DNA of 64,000 nucleotides from Actinomycetes bacterium (GCA_021786095.1 JAJYNX010000002.1:1-64000); one strand, 5' to 3'. Shown: positions 50,074-59,476, counted from the first letter of the stretch. The notes: generated by a model from the sequence alone, not told the origin. Numbers and translations are program-made.

Positions 50074-50511
50074 ATGTTGATGCCCCGCAAGGTACGCCAC
50101 CGCAAGCAGCAGCGTGGCCGCATGCCCGGCATGGCCAAGGGCGGCACGGAGCTCGCCTTCGGCGACTTCGGCATCCAGGCCATGGAGCGCGGCTGGATCA
50201 CGGCACGTCAGATCGAGGCGGCCCGTATCGCGATGACTCGCCACGTCCGTCGAGGTGGCAAGGTCTGGATCCGCGTGTTCCCCGACAAGCCGGTGACGCA
50301 GAAGCCGGCGGAGACCCGCATGGGCTCGGGCAAGGGCAACCCGGAGTTCTGGGTGGCCGTGGTCAAGCCCGGCCGCGTGATGTTCGAGTTGGGCGGCGTC
50401 GATGAGGCGCTGGCGCGTGCCGCGATGGAGCGCGCCATCCAGAAGCTTCCGATCAAGGCGAAGTTCGTGGTGCGTCCCGGGACGCACGGGACACCGGAGG
50501 TGACGATCTGA
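50074..50511 (+). CDS. rplP: 50S ribosomal protein L16
   Basis: This protein of the A-site finger region (145 aa) begins [16 protein letters not shown] and contains [27 protein letters not shown] and [13 protein letters not shown]. The start ATG lies 2 bases after the rpsC stop with GGAG upstream. The TGA overlaps rpmC by one base. Confidence 0.97.
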   Translation: MLMPRKVRHRKQQRGRMPGMAKGGTELAFGDFGIQAMERGWITARQIEAARIAMTRHVRRGGKVWIRVFPDKPVTQKPAETRMGSGKGNPEFWVAVVKPGRVMFELGGVDEALARAAMERAIQKLPIKAKFVVRPGTHGTPEVTI

Positions 50512-50747
50512 TGGCCAGGACCCGAGAGCGTGTGGCGGAGATGCGCCTGCTCGGCGACCAGGAGCTCGTGGAGCACCTGAGCGAGAGCCGCCGCGAGTTG
50601 TTCAACCTGCGTTTCCAGTTGGCCACCGGCCAGCTGGACAACTCGGCCCGACTCGGGGAGGTGCGCCGCGACATCGCTCGTCTGGCCACGTTCCTGCGCG
50701 AGCGAGAGATTGCGGCCGCCGAGGCCGCGCAAGAAGGTGAGTCATGA
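50511..50747 (+). CDS. rpmC: 50S ribosomal protein L29
   Basis: This short helical hairpin (78 aa) next to the tunnel exit has [22 protein letters not shown] and [13 protein letters not shown] short acidic extension ends it. It overlaps rplP (one base) and rpsQ (ATGA). Confidence 0.96.
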   Translation: MARTRERVAEMRLLGDQELVEHLSESRRELFNLRFQLATGQLDNSARLGEVRRDIARLATFLREREIAAAEAAQEGES

Positions 50748-51022
50748 GTGATGCCAGCAACGAGACGGCCCGCGAGAACCCGCGCAAGGTGCGTGAGGGA
50801 GTCGTGGTGTCGGACAAGATGGCCTCGACCCTGGTCGTGGCCGTCAACGAGCGGGTGAGCCACCCGCGCTACGGCAAGACCGTCCAGCGCACCAAGAAGC
50901 TCTACGTGCACGACGCGGACAACGAGGCGCGCGTGGGCGACCGCGTCCGCGTCGTCGAGACGCGTCCGCTGTCGAAGCTGAAGCGCTGGCGTCTGACCGA
51001 GATCGTGGAGCGGGCGCGATGA
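50744..51022 (+). CDS. rpsQ: 30S ribosomal protein S17
   Basis: This early-assembly OB-fold protein (92 aa) has [21 protein letters not shown] and [15 protein letters not shown], with the end [11 protein letters not shown]. It starts within the last codons of rpmC and overlaps rplN in the same way (ATGA), so the run from rplC is strongly coupled. Confidence 0.96.
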   Translation: MSDASNETARENPRKVREGVVVSDKMASTLVVAVNERVSHPRYGKTVQRTKKLYVHDADNEARVGDRVRVVETRPLSKLKRWRLTEIVERAR

Positions 51023-51387
51023 TCCAGCAGGAGTCCCGACTCAAGGTGGCCGACAACAGCGGCGCCAAGGAAGTGCTCTGCATCCGCGTGCTGGGCGGAT
51101 CGCGCCGTCGCTACGCCTCGATCGGTGACGTCTTCATCGCCACCGTCAAGGACGCGATTCCCGGTGCCGCGGTGAAGAAGGGCGACGTGGTTCGCTGCGT
51201 GGTCGTGCGCACGGCCAAGGAGAAGCGGCGCCCGGACGGGTCGTACATCAAGTTCGACGAGAACGCCGCCGTGCTGATCAACGACCAGCTCCAGCCGCGC
51301 GGGACGCGCATCTTCGGTCCCGTGGGCCGCGAGCTGCGCGACAAGAAGTTCATGCGCATTATTTCGCTGGCGCCGGAGGTGCTGTGA
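51019..51387 (+). CDS. rplN: 50S ribosomal protein L14
   Basis: This interface protein (122 aa, standard length) begins [18 protein letters not shown] and carries [17 protein letters not shown] and [14 protein letters not shown]. It is four bases overlapped with rpsQ. It also contacts the ribosomal silencing factor RsfS in other species. Confidence 0.97.
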   Translation: MIQQESRLKVADNSGAKEVLCIRVLGGSRRRYASIGDVFIATVKDAIPGAAVKKGDVVRCVVVRTAKEKRRPDGSYIKFDENAAVLINDQLQPRGTRIFGPVGRELRDKKFMRIISLAPEVL

Positions 51388-51692
51388 TGAGGATCCGTAA
51401 GGGTGACGAGGTGCTGGTGATCGCCGGCAAGTTCCGCGGCGAGCGCTCGCGGGTTGAGGAGGCGCTACCCCAGCGCGACATGGTGGTGCTCGACGGCCTC
51501 AACATCGCCAAGCGTCACACCAAGCTGGCGGGCGCCAACATGCAGGCGGGAATCATCGACAAGGTGATGCCGATGCACGTCTCGAACGTCAGCCTCTGGT
51601 GCGCGGGCCACAAGGGCCCGGCCAAGGTGGGCTACCGACTGGTGGACGGCACCAAGGTGCGCGTGTGCCGCAAGTGTGGGGAGGCGTTGTGA
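51387..51692 (+). CDS. rplX: 50S ribosomal protein L24
   Basis: This assembly initiator (101 aa) has a KOW motif [19 protein letters not shown] and later [11 protein letters not shown] zinc-like end C-A-G-H and V-C-R-K-C-G is seen. I chose the ATG rather than the GTG three bases before because GGAGG has a better distance (7 bases). It overlaps the rplN stop by one base and rplE by four bases. Confidence 0.95.
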   Translation: MRIRKGDEVLVIAGKFRGERSRVEEALPQRDMVVLDGLNIAKRHTKLAGANMQAGIIDKVMPMHVSNVSLWCAGHKGPAKVGYRLVDGTKVRVCRKCGEAL

Positions 51693-52246
51693 GCGTGCGA
51701 CCGCGTCTGAAGGTTCGCTACGACGAGGAGATTCGCGAGGCGTTGCGCGTCGAGCTGGGCCTCGAGAACATCATGCAGGTGCCGCGCCTGGAGAAGATCG
51801 TCCTGAACTCGGGCGTGGGCCGCGCCACTCAGCAGGCCTCGCTGCTCGAGGGGGCCCAGCGTGACCTGGAGATGATCACCGGCCAGAAGCCCGTGGTGAC
51901 GCGGGCCACGCAGTCGATCGCGAGCTTCAAGCTGCGCGAGGGCCAGCCCATCGGCGTCAAGGTGACGCTGCGCGGCACCCGCGCGTGGGAGTTCCTCGAC
52001 CGCCTGATCAGCCTGGCCATCCCGCGCATCCGCGACTTCCGGGGTCTGTCGCCCAAGTCCTTCGACGGTCACGGCAACTACACCTTCGGCGTCAACGATC
52101 AGTTGATCTTCCCCGAGATCGACTACGACAAGATCGACGCGCCGCGAGGGTTCGACATCACGATCGTGACCACGGCGACCAACGACGAGCAGGGCCGCGC
52201 GTTCCTTCGCGCGTACGGCTTCCCCTTCAAGCAGGAGAATCGATAG
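51689..52246 (+). CDS. rplE: 50S ribosomal protein L5
   Basis: This 185-aa 5S-rRNA-binding protein has [49 protein letters not shown] and [11 protein letters not shown]. Start GTG overlapping the rplX stop (GTGA) with GGGAGG upstream; a second in-frame GTG is two codons later. rpsN begins 2 bases after its stop. Confidence 0.96.
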   Translation: MSVRPRLKVRYDEEIREALRVELGLENIMQVPRLEKIVLNSGVGRATQQASLLEGAQRDLEMITGQKPVVTRATQSIASFKLREGQPIGVKVTLRGTRAWEFLDRLISLAIPRIRDFRGLSPKSFDGHGNYTFGVNDQLIFPEIDYDKIDAPRGFDITIVTTATNDEQGRAFLRAYGFPFKQENR

Positions 52247-52248
52247 TT

Positions 52249-52434
52249 ATGGCGAAGAAAGCCCTTCGGATCAAGCAGCAGCGGACCCCCAAGTTCTCGA
52301 CGCGCGCGTACACGCGCTGCGAGCGCTGCGGGCGACCCCGCTCGGTGTACCGCAAGTTCGGCCTGTGCCGCATCTGCCTGCGCGAGATGGTGCACGCGGG
52401 CGAGGTGCCGGGCGTGACCAAGGCGAGTTGGTAG
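52249..52434 (+). CDS. rpsN: 30S ribosomal protein S14, zinc-binding (type Z)
   Basis: This 61-aa zinc form of S14 has the four Cys of the C-x-x-C...C-x-x-C ribbon at 24, 27, 40 and 43 and the R[11 protein letters not shown] start. Actinobacteria often keep an additional zinc-free paralogue elsewhere under Zur control; none is in the window. It lies in frame with a longer open stretch through rplE that is not coding. Confidence 0.96.
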   Translation: MAKKALRIKQQRTPKFSTRAYTRCERCGRPRSVYRKFGLCRICLREMVHAGEVPGVTKASW

Positions 52435-52444
52435 GAGAGCCGCG

Positions 52445-52849
52445 ATGACCATGACCGACCCCATCGCCGACATGCTGACGCGCATCCGCAACGCCAACGC
52501 CGCCGCGTTCGACAACGTCTCGATGCCCAGCTCGAAGCTCAAGGAGAACCTGGCCCGCCTGCTCGAGCGCGAGGGCTTCATCGCGGGCTTTCGCGTGACG
52601 GCGAACGCCGACAAGCCGGGCGCCACGCTGAAGATCGACCTCAAGTACGCCGAGGACCGACGCAAGTCGATCATCGGGATCAAGCGCGTGTCCAAGCCCG
52701 GTCTGCGCATCTACAAGAAGTCCGACCAGATGCCCAAGGTGCTGGGCGGCGTGGGCGTCGCCGTCGTGTCGACCAGCCGGGGGCTGATGACCGACCGCGA
52801 GGCCCGCAAGGCCCGTCTGGGCGGCGAGGTGCTCTGCTATGTCTGGTAA
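52445..52849 (+). CDS. rpsH: 30S ribosomal protein S8
   Basis: This central-domain 16S rRNA binder (134 aa) starts [18 protein letters not shown] and includes [12 protein letters not shown] and [15 protein letters not shown]8 controls the spc operon translationally in E. coli. The first ATG follows GGAGAG at normal distance; the other ATG two codons on is possible. Confidence 0.97.
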   Translation: MTMTDPIADMLTRIRNANAAAFDNVSMPSSKLKENLARLLEREGFIAGFRVTANADKPGATLKIDLKYAEDRRKSIIGIKRVSKPGLRIYKKSDQMPKVLGGVGVAVVSTSRGLMTDREARKARLGGEVLCYVW

Positions 52850-52876
52850 CGCTGCGACGAGAAAGGAAGTGCGCTG

Positions 52877-53416
52877 ATGTCGCGTATCGGTCGAAACCCG
52901 ATCACGGTGCCCGCGGCCGTCACGGTGAGCGTGTCCGACAGCGTGGTCACGGTCACGGGGCCCCAGGCCACCCTGAGCCGCCCGCTGCCCGAGGGCATCA
53001 CGCTCTCCCAGGAGGGCGACGTGCTGAGCGTCGAGCGCGCGAGCGACGAGACGCGCCACCGCGCGCTGCACGGCCTGACGCGGACCCTGGTCGCCAACAT
53101 GGTCACCGGCGTGACCAGCGGCTGGACCAAGGAGCTGGAGATCATCGGCGTGGGCTACCGCGCCGCGACCTCCGCGCCCGCGGTGCTCGACCTGGCGCTG
53201 GGGTTCTCGCACCCGGTGCAGTTCCGCGCCCCCGAGGGCGTGACCTTCGACGTGCCCACCCCCACGCGCGTCGTGGTCAAGGGCCCCGACAAGGAGGTCG
53301 TCGGCCAGGTGGCCGCGTCCATCCGCAAGCTCCGCAAGCCCGAGCCCTACAAGGGCAAGGGGGTGCGCTACCTCGGTGAGCGGGTGGCGCGCAAGGCAGG
53401 AAAGGCAGCGAAGTAA
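52877..53416 (+). CDS. rplF: 50S ribosomal protein L6
   Basis: This two-domain protein (179 aa) near the GTPase centre begins M-S-R-I-G-R-N-P-I and has H-G-L-T-R-T-L-V-A-N-M-V-T-G-V, then G-V-G-Y-R-A and the C-terminal P-E-P-Y-K-G-K-G-V-R-Y. Start ATG with AAAGGAAG before it. The next gene starts at the base following its stop. Confidence 0.97.
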   Translation: MSRIGRNPITVPAAVTVSVSDSVVTVTGPQATLSRPLPEGITLSQEGDVLSVERASDETRHRALHGLTRTLVANMVTGVTSGWTKELEIIGVGYRAATSAPAVLDLALGFSHPVQFRAPEGVTFDVPTPTRVVVKGPDKEVVGQVAASIRKLRKPEPYKGKGVRYLGERVARKAGKAAK

Positions 53417-53773
53417 ATGGCCCGCACCACTCGTGAACTGCGTCAACGGCGTCACGCGCGCATCCGGCGCCGCCTGGCGGGTACCGCGGGGCGACCCCGC
53501 GTCGCGCTCAGCCGTTCCCACAAGCACATCTCCGCGCAGATCATCGACGACGACGCCGGGCGCACCCTGGCGGCCGCCTCGTCGGTGGAGCCGGCGCTGC
53601 GCGCGGTCTCCGGCGGCAACATCGCCGGGGCCAAGGCCGTCGCGGCCCTGCTCAGCGAGCGGGCTCGCGCCGCCGGCATCACCACCGTGGTCTTCGACCG
53701 CGGCGGCTACGACTACCACGGCCGCGTCGCCGCCTTCGCCGACGAGCTGCGCGCCGGAGGACTGGAGTTCTAA
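53417..53773 (+). CDS. rplR: 50S ribosomal protein L18
   Basis: This 5S rRNA-binding protein (118 aa) has a basic N-terminus ([15 protein letters not shown]), [13 protein letters not shown] and the end [20 protein letters not shown] immediately after rplF; its stop overlaps rpsE by one base (TAATG). Confidence 0.96.
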   Translation: MARTTRELRQRRHARIRRRLAGTAGRPRVALSRSHKHISAQIIDDDAGRTLAAASSVEPALRAVSGGNIAGAKAVAALLSERARAAGITTVVFDRGGYDYHGRVAAFADELRAGGLEF

Positions 53774-54330
53774 TGAGCGATCTCGAACAGTACGAGGAGC
53801 GCACGATCAAGGTCAACCGCGTGTCCAAGGTGGTGAAGGGCGGGCGACGCTTCTCCTTCACGGCGCTGATGGTCATCGGGGACGGCAAGGGTCGCGTCGG
53901 CCTGGGCTACGGCAAGGCCAAAGAGGCCGGTCTGGCGGTCCAGAAGGGGATCGAGGAGGCGCGTAAGAACCTCTTCGACGTGCCGCTGGCGGGGTCGACG
54001 ATCGTCTACCCGGTGATCGGGTCCTCGGGCGCCGGCCGGGTGCTCATGAAGCCCGCGGCTCCGGGCACCGGGGTCATCGCCGGTGGGGCCGCGCGGGCGA
54101 TCCTGGAGATGGCCGGGGTGAAGGACATCATCGCCAAGTCGCTGGGCTCGTCCAACGGCATCAACGTCGCCCACGCCACCATCGAGGGCCTGAAGCAGCT
54201 GCGCCGTCCCGAGGAGATCGCCTCCTCGCGCGGGCACGCCATCGATCACGTGATCCCCTCGGGGACGCTGCGGGCCTACCGCGAGCGCCAGCGCGAGGGC
54301 GATCTCTTCAAGACGGAAGGGGTGTCATGA
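53773..54330 (+). CDS. rpsE: 30S ribosomal protein S5
   Basis: This accuracy and mRNA-helicase protein (185 aa) includes [24 protein letters not shown], the [18 protein letters not shown] region and [11 protein letters not shown]. The usual spectinomycin-relevant loop is unaltered as far as can be seen. It overlaps rpmD by four bases (ATGA). Confidence 0.97.
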   Translation: MSDLEQYEERTIKVNRVSKVVKGGRRFSFTALMVIGDGKGRVGLGYGKAKEAGLAVQKGIEEARKNLFDVPLAGSTIVYPVIGSSGAGRVLMKPAAPGTGVIAGGAARAILEMAGVKDIIAKSLGSSNGINVAHATIEGLKQLRRPEEIASSRGHAIDHVIPSGTLRAYRERQREGDLFKTEGVS

Positions 54331-54512
54331 ACCGCGTGAAGGTCACTCAGGTTCGATCGTCGATCGGCACCAAGCCCAAGCACCGCGGGACCCTGCGCGC
54401 GCTGGGGCTGCGCGGGATCGGCCAGTCCAACGTGCTGGCCGATCGCCCGGAGATACGGGGCATGATCGCCCGGGTGCCGCACCTGATCACCGTCGAGGAG
54501 GTGGCTGAATGA
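54327..54512 (+). CDS. rpmD: 50S ribosomal protein L30
   Basis: This 61-aa protein has [25 protein letters not shown] and [10 protein letters not shown]. It is coupled at both ends (ATGA with rpsE, ATGA with rplO). The size and content are normal for actinobacterial L30. Confidence 0.95.
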   Translation: MNRVKVTQVRSSIGTKPKHRGTLRALGLRGIGQSNVLADRPEIRGMIARVPHLITVEEVAE

Positions 54513-54994
54513 AGTTGCACGAGCTGAAGGCGCCACGCGGCGCCACTCATCGCAAGAAGGTCGTGGGCCGCGGTATCGCTGGTAAGGGCGGCAAGACCGC
54601 CGGGCGCGGCACCAAGGGCCAGAAGGCCCGCCGCCAGATCCCGGCGGGCTTCGAGGGCGGGCAGTTGCCACTCATGCAGCGCATCCCGAAGCTGAAGGGG
54701 TTCACGAACCCGTTCCGCGTCGCGTACACCCCCGTGAACCTCGACGCCCTGGCGGCGCTCGGGGTCACCGACGTCACCCACGAGGTGCTGGTCGAGCGGG
54801 GCCTGGCGCGACGCCGCGACCTGGTCAAGGTCCTCGGTCGCGGCTCGCTGGACGTCGCGTTGCACGTCCAGGCCCACGCGTTCTCGGCCTCGGCGCTCGC
54901 CGCGATCGAGGCGGCGGGCGGCTCCGCGCACGTGCTCGACAAGCCCTTCGCCGTGCGCCCGCCGGCGGCGGGCAACCAGCACCAGAACCGGTAG
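54509..54994 (+). CDS. rplO: 50S ribosomal protein L15
   Basis: This protein (161 aa) is late in assembly. It begins [23 protein letters not shown] and carries G-R-G-T-K-G-Q-K-A-R and G-F-E-G-G-Q-L-P-L-M-Q-R-I-P-K. The C-terminal domain with H-V-Q-A-H-A-F-S-A-S-A-L shows the usual fold. secY starts with GTG 4 bases after its stop. Confidence 0.96.
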   Translation: MKLHELKAPRGATHRKKVVGRGIAGKGGKTAGRGTKGQKARRQIPAGFEGGQLPLMQRIPKLKGFTNPFRVAYTPVNLDALAALGVTDVTHEVLVERGLARRRDLVKVLGRGSLDVALHVQAHAFSASALAAIEAAGGSAHVLDKPFAVRPPAAGNQHQNR

Positions 54995-54998
54995 CCCC

Positions 54999-56288
54999 GT
55001 GCTGACGCGACTCGCCAACATCTTCCGGGTCCCGGACCTTCGCAACAAGGTCCTGTTCACCGTGGCGATCATCGGCCTGTATCAGCTGGGCGCCAACCTG
55101 CCGATCCCCGGGGTCAGCTGGTCCCAGGTGCAGCTGCTCCAGTCCAAGGCGGGGGCCAGCGGCGTGCTGGGCTTCCTCAACCTGTTCTCGGGCGGCGCGC
55201 TGACGCGCCTGGCCGTCTTCGGACTGGGCGTGATGCCCTACATCACGAGCTCGATCGTCATCCAGCTGCTGACCACGGTGATCCCCAAGTTGACCGAGTG
55301 GCGCGATCAGGGTCCGGTGGGCGAGAAGAAGATCACCCAGACGACCCGCTACCTGACGATCGGCCTGGCGCTGCTGCAGTCGACCGGGCTCATCTACGCC
55401 TTCCACGGCCACGATCAGGCGCTGCTGGGCTTCAACATCGACCTGATCCCCAAGTTCACGATCTGGCTCGGCCTGTTCATGGTGCTGGTGATGACCGCGG
55501 GGACGGCCTTCGTGATGTGGCTGGCCGAGCTCATCACCCAGCGCGGCGTCGGTCAGGGCATGAGCCTGCTGATCTTCGCCAACGTCGTCGCCGGCATCCC
55601 CTCGGGCGGTGAGGCGGTCTACGCCGAGGGCGGCGTCTTCAAGTTCGTCATCATCCTGGTGGTGTCGATCGCCCTGCTCGTCCTGATCGTGTTCATGGAC
55701 AACGGGCAGCGCCGCATTCCCGTGACCTTCGCGCGTCGGGTGGTGGGGCGCCGTGAGATGGGCGGCAACTCGACCTACATCCCGCTCAAGGTCAACCAGT
55801 CGGGCGTGATCCCCATCATCTTCGCCTCGTCGGTGCTCTACATCCCGGTGCTGCTGTCCAACGTGGTGCCGTGGGCGAGCTTCCAGAGCTTCGTGAACTC
55901 GTCGCTGCATCCGACCAGCTTCTTCTACATCCTCTCGGACTTCGTTCTGATCCTGGCCTTCACGTTCTTCTACGTCTACATCGCCTTCGAGCCCCACCAG
56001 CAGGCCGAGCTGCTGCGCCAGCAGGGTGGCTTCGTGCCCGGCATCCGACCGGGTCTGCCCACCGAGCGCTACTTCGCCAAGATGCTGAGTCGCATCACCA
56101 CCGTCGGTGCGCTCTTCCTGGCGTCGGTCGCGGTGATCCCGAGCATCCTGATGGCGCTGTGGAACATCAACCGCTTCCCCTACTACGGCGTGACGCTGCT
56201 GATCGCGGTCGGCGTGGCCCTGGAGACGATGCGCCAGATCGACAGCCAGCTCATGATGCGCAACTACGAAGGCTTCCTGAAGAGGTAG
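54999..56288 (+). CDS. secY: Preprotein translocase subunit SecY
   Basis: This is the ten-helix channel of the Sec translocon (429 aa). It begins with the cytosolic helix L-T-R-L-A-N-I-F-R-V-P-D-L-R-N-K, then P-I-P-G-V and L-F-S-G-G-A-L near the plug, T-S-S-I-V-I-Q-L-L, and T-Q-R-G-V-G-Q-G-M-S-L-L. The C-terminus G-G-F-V-P-G-I-R-P-G is followed by the last two helices and M-R-Q-I-D-S-Q-L-M-M-R-N-Y-E-G-F. It is followed 2 bases later by adk. Confidence 0.97.
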   Translation: MLTRLANIFRVPDLRNKVLFTVAIIGLYQLGANLPIPGVSWSQVQLLQSKAGASGVLGFLNLFSGGALTRLAVFGLGVMPYITSSIVIQLLTTVIPKLTEWRDQGPVGEKKITQTTRYLTIGLALLQSTGLIYAFHGHDQALLGFNIDLIPKFTIWLGLFMVLVMTAGTAFVMWLAELITQRGVGQGMSLLIFANVVAGIPSGGEAVYAEGGVFKFVIILVVSIALLVLIVFMDNGQRRIPVTFARRVVGRREMGGNSTYIPLKVNQSGVIPIIFASSVLYIPVLLSNVVPWASFQSFVNSSLHPTSFFYILSDFVLILAFTFFYVYIAFEPHQQAELLRQQGGFVPGIRPGLPTERYFAKMLSRITTVGALFLASVAVIPSILMALWNINRFPYYGVTLLIAVGVALETMRQIDSQLMMRNYEGFLKR

Positions 56289-56290
56289 CC

Positions 56291-56947
56291 GTGGCGCGAC
56301 TCTTCCTGGTGGTACTGGGCAAGCAGGGGGCCGGCAAGGGCACGCAGTGCGACCGGCTGTCGGCGCGCCACGGGGTGCCCCACGTGTCGACGGGGGACAT
56401 CCTGCGCGCCGCGGTCCAGGCGGGCACGCCGCTCGGCCGCGACGTGGCGGCGGTGCTCGAGGCCGGTGCGCTGGTCTCCGACGACCTCGTGAACCAGCTG
56501 GTCGCCGAGCGCCTGGCGGCGCCCGACGCGGCCCGCGGCGCGCTGTTCGACGGGTATCCGCGCACGCTGGATCAGGCGCGCTCGCTGGACGCCCAGCTCG
56601 GCGACGACGGCGTCAAGCTCTGCGTCAATCTCGACATCCCCACCGCCCTGGTGAGCGAGCGGCTCTCCTCGCGGCGCGTCTGCGAGGGGTGCGGGGCCAC
56701 CTACACCGCCACCGACCCCGACGCGCTGGCCGAACTCTGCCACGCCTGTGGTGGGCGCGTGGTCCAGCGCGCCGATGACCGTCCCGAGGCTATCGCGGCG
56801 CGCCTGGCGGCCTACGAGCGCGACACCGCGCCCCTGCTCGACTACTACGCCACCCGCGGACTGCTGGTGCGCGTGGACGGCTCGGGCACCCCGGACGAGG
56901 TGACCGCCTCACTCGAGGCGGCGCTCGCCGAGCGGGGCCTCGAGTGA
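56291..56947 (+). CDS. adk: Adenylate kinase
   Basis: This nucleotide-balance enzyme (218 aa, long LID form) has the P-loop G-K-Q-G-A-G-K-G-T-Q (residues 10-19) where most homologues read G-P-P-G. It also has S-T-G-D-I-L-R and F-D-G-Y-P-R-T. A zinc-type LID is formed by Cys131, 134, 150 and 153, unusual among actinobacteria, many of which have a short LID. Start GTG. The stop overlaps the map start (GTGA), so adk and map are coupled. Confidence 0.95.
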   Translation: MARLFLVVLGKQGAGKGTQCDRLSARHGVPHVSTGDILRAAVQAGTPLGRDVAAVLEAGALVSDDLVNQLVAERLAAPDAARGALFDGYPRTLDQARSLDAQLGDDGVKLCVNLDIPTALVSERLSSRRVCEGCGATYTATDPDALAELCHACGGRVVQRADDRPEAIAARLAAYERDTAPLLDYYATRGLLVRVDGSGTPDEVTASLEAALAERGLE

Positions 56948-57684
56948 GGCGGTCGCGCGAGGAGCTCGACAAGATGCGCCGGGCCGGGCGGGTCGTCGCC
57001 GAGATGCACGAGGCCACCCGGGCCGCGATCCGTCCCGGGGTGACCACCGCCCGGCTCAACGAGGTGGCGGCGCAGGTGCTCGAGCGGCGCGGGGCGCGTT
57101 CCAACTTCCTGAACTATCACGGCTTCCCTGCGGTGATCTGCACCAGCCCCAACGACATGATCGTGCACGGTATACCGGGCGATCGCGTGCTGGAGGAGGG
57201 TGACATCATCTCGGTCGACTGCGGGGCGATCGTCGAGGGCTATCACGGCGACGCCGCCTACACCGCCCCAGTGGGTGAGGTGAGCGACGAGGCGCGCCGC
57301 CTGATTGAGGTGACCGAGCGATCGCTGTGGGCGGGCATCGACCACCTGGTGGTCGGCGAGCGTCTCCACGAGGTGGGCCGCGCGGTGCAGCGCGTGGCCG
57401 AGGCCGCCGGGTACTCGGTGGTGCGTGAGTACGTCGGCCACGCGATCGGCACGGCCATGCACGAGAGTCCCCAGGTCCCGAACTACTGGCCGGGGACGCC
57501 GGGCCCGACGCTGAAGACGGGCATGGTCTTCGCGGTGGAGCCGATGGTCAACGTCGGTGGCTACGACACCTACGTACTCGAGGACGGGTGGAGCGTTCTG
57601 ACCGCCGACGGATCGCTCTCGGCCCACTTCGAGCACACGATCGCGGTGACCGACGAGGGGCCCGAGGTCTTCACGCGGCTCTAG
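56944..57684 (+). CDS. map: Methionine aminopeptidase, type I
   Basis: This enzyme (246 aa) removes the N-terminal Met of nascent proteins. All five metal ligands are visible: Asp92 and Asp103 (S-V-D-C-G...Y-H-G-D-A-A), His166 (G-H-A-I-G-T), Glu199 (V-E-P-M) and Glu230 (F-E-H-T-I-A-V-T). No N-terminal SH3-like or zinc-finger extension is present. It ends the ribosomal block: after it the next gene is convergent. infA, rpmJ and the rpsM-rplQ run, which normally follow, are absent. Confidence 0.97.
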   Translation: MRRSREELDKMRRAGRVVAEMHEATRAAIRPGVTTARLNEVAAQVLERRGARSNFLNYHGFPAVICTSPNDMIVHGIPGDRVLEEGDIISVDCGAIVEGYHGDAAYTAPVGEVSDEARRLIEVTERSLWAGIDHLVVGERLHEVGRAVQRVAEAAGYSVVREYVGHAIGTAMHESPQVPNYWPGTPGPTLKTGMVFAVEPMVNVGGYDTYVLEDGWSVLTADGSLSAHFEHTIAVTDEGPEVFTRL

Positions 57685-57696
57685 TCGGCGCGACCA

Positions 57697-58338
57697 CTAC
57701 TCGAGGTGATGGCGGGCCGCCTGGCGCTGCGCGAAGAGTGCGGCCTCGGTGCGCCGCTGGAAGCCGAGCTTGGCCAGCAGGTTCGAGACGTAGTTCTTCA
57801 CCGTCTTCTCGGCGAGGAACATCACGCTGGCGATCTCGCGGTTGGAGAGGCCCTCGCTCAACAGCTCCAGGATCCGTCGCTCCTGGCCGCTCAGGCTCTC
57901 CAGGCGCACGTCCTCGCTGATCTGACGGCGCAGGCGTTCGCGGGCTCGCTCGATCTGCTCGGACGTGAGCAGGGTGTCGCCCTCGGCGACCCGGCGGATG
58001 GCGTCCACCAGCTCCTCGCCGTGCACGTTCTTCAGCACGTAGCCCCGCGCGCCGGCCAGCACTGCGGCGTTCATGGCCTCGTTGTCGGCGAAGGAGGTCA
58101 GCATCAGGCACGCCAGGCCCGGGTGGCGCTCGCGCAACGTGCGGCACAGGTCGACTCCGCTGCCGTCGGGCAGGCGTACGTCGAGCACCGCGACGTCGAG
58201 CGCACGGACGTCGACGGCCTCGGCCTCGGCCAGCGAGCCCGCCTCGGCCACCACCCGCAGGTCCTCGTTCATCTCCAGCAGGTCGCGCAGCCCGCGACGC
58301 ACGATCTCGTGATCGTCGACCAGGAGGATACGAATCAC
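57697..58338 (-). CDS. Response regulator, NarL/DevR type
   Basis: This two-domain response regulator (213 aa) has a receiver with L-L-V-D8-D9-H-E-I-V and the phospho-acceptor Asp53 in V-A-V-L-D-V-R-L-P-D-G-S-G. A C-terminal LuxR-type HTH (about residues 148-205) includes I-L-E-L-L-S-E-G-L-S-N-R-E-I-A and E-K-T-V-K-N-Y-V-S-N-L-L-A-K-L-G. It starts with GTG 1 base after the sensor kinase stop, so they form one unit. By family resemblance it may control a hypoxia or redox response like DevR/DosR; no target sites were searched. Confidence 0.93.
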   Translation of the reverse strand: MIRILLVDDHEIVRRGLRDLLEMNEDLRVVAEAGSLAEAEAVDVRALDVAVLDVRLPDGSGVDLCRTLRERHPGLACLMLTSFADNEAMNAAVLAGARGYVLKNVHGEELVDAIRRVAEGDTLLTSEQIERARERLRRQISEDVRLESLSGQERRILELLSEGLSNREIASVMFLAEKTVKNYVSNLLAKLGFQRRTEAALFAQRQAARHHLE

Positions 58339-58339
58339 G

Positions 58340-59476
58340 TCAGTCCAACCGGTACGCGGTCCACGTCACCAGTGTGCCACGCCCCGGGGCGGAGTCGATC
58401 ACGCACTCGCCGCCGAGCTCGCGGGCGCGCGAAGTGAGGTTGCGCAGCCCCCGCCCGACCCCCGGAGGGCCGGCGAAGCCCACGCCATCGTCGCGCACGC
58501 TGAGCGTCACCCGATCCTCGTCGACGCTGACGCGCACTCGCGCCTCGTTTGCCGCGGCGTGTCGCGCCACGTTGGAGAGCATCTCGCGCAGCGCCTGGAC
58601 GACGTGGTTGCCCACGTGCTTGCCCACCTGGTGATCCAGGCCGGGAGCGATCTCCAGCTCCACCTTGATGCCCAGGCGAGCCGCGACCTCCCCCGACAGG
58701 GTGGTCAGACGCTCCTCCAGGCTGGCGCCGTCGAAGTCGTCCTGGTCGATCTCGAAGATCGTCGTGCGGATCTCGTGGATCGTCGCGTCCAGCTCGTGGA
58801 GCGCGGCCTCCACGCGCGTGCGGGTGTCGTCGTCGAGGTCGCGCGAGACGGCCAACTGCAGGGAGAGCCCGACGCCGAAGAGCCGTTGGATGACGGTGTC
58901 GTGTAGGTCGCGGGCCAGGCGTTCGCGTTCCTCGCTTAGCGTCAGCTCGCGCAGGTTGCGCCGCACGCGGGCCTGGTCGATGACCAGTCCGGCCGCGCGG
59001 CCGAAGGCCTCGACCAGGGCCTCGTCGTCGTCGTCGAAGGGCTGGCCGTCGCGCCGGTCGGTCAAGTAGAGGTTGCCGTAGACGCGGCCGTCGCCGGTGG
59101 TGATTGGCACGCCAAGGAATCGCTCCATGACGGGGTGGTGGGGCGGGAAGCCGGAGGAGCCCTCATGGTGGGTGAGGTCGTCCACCCGCACCGAGGTGGC
59201 GGTGCGGATCGTCTCGCCGAGCACGCCGTGGCCGTGGGGCGCGTGGCCGATGGCCGATCGCGTGGCGTCGTCCACGCCGTAGGTGACGAACCGTGACAGG
59301 GTCTGGCCGTCACTGGCGACGACGCCCAGGGCGCCGTAGCGCGCGCCCACCAGCTCGCTGGCGGCCTCCACGATCGCGCGCAGCAGGTCGTTCAGGTGGG
59401 CCGGGGTCTCGATCAGCAGCATGGCGTCGATCAGGGCGTGCAGTCGGGCCGGCTCGGTGATGCGGTGATACGTCAC
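58340..59476 (-). CDS. GAF-domain sensor histidine kinase (DevS/HisKA_3 type)
   Basis: The protein (378 aa) has one GAF domain (about residues 17-170, with G-F-P-P-H-H-P-V-M-E-R-F-L-G-V-P-I and G-N-L-Y-L-T-D) and a HisKA_3 dimerisation helix with the phospho-accepting His192 in L-A-R-D-L-H-D-T-V-I-Q-R-L-F. A C-terminal HATPase domain contains N-V-A-R-H-A-A-A-N and G-V-G-F-A. The GAF resembles the haem-binding GAF-A of DevS/DosT, but haem ligation is inference. The GTG used has an AAAACT box 6 bases upstream; an alternative GTG lies 18 bases earlier. It is coupled to the response regulator. Confidence 0.88.
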   Translation of the reverse strand: MTYHRITEPARLHALIDAMLLIETPAHLNDLLRAIVEAASELVGARYGALGVVASDGQTLSRFVTYGVDDATRSAIGHAPHGHGVLGETIRTATSVRVDDLTHHEGSSGFPPHHPVMERFLGVPITTGDGRVYGNLYLTDRRDGQPFDDDDEALVEAFGRAAGLVIDQARVRRNLRELTLSEERERLARDLHDTVIQRLFGVGLSLQLAVSRDLDDDTRTRVEAALHELDATIHEIRTTIFEIDQDDFDGASLEERLTTLSGEVAARLGIKVELEIAPGLDHQVGKHVGNHVVQALREMLSNVARHAAANEARVRVSVDEDRVTLSVRDDGVGFAGPPGVGRGLRNLTSRARELGGECVIDSAPGRGTLVTWTAYRLD

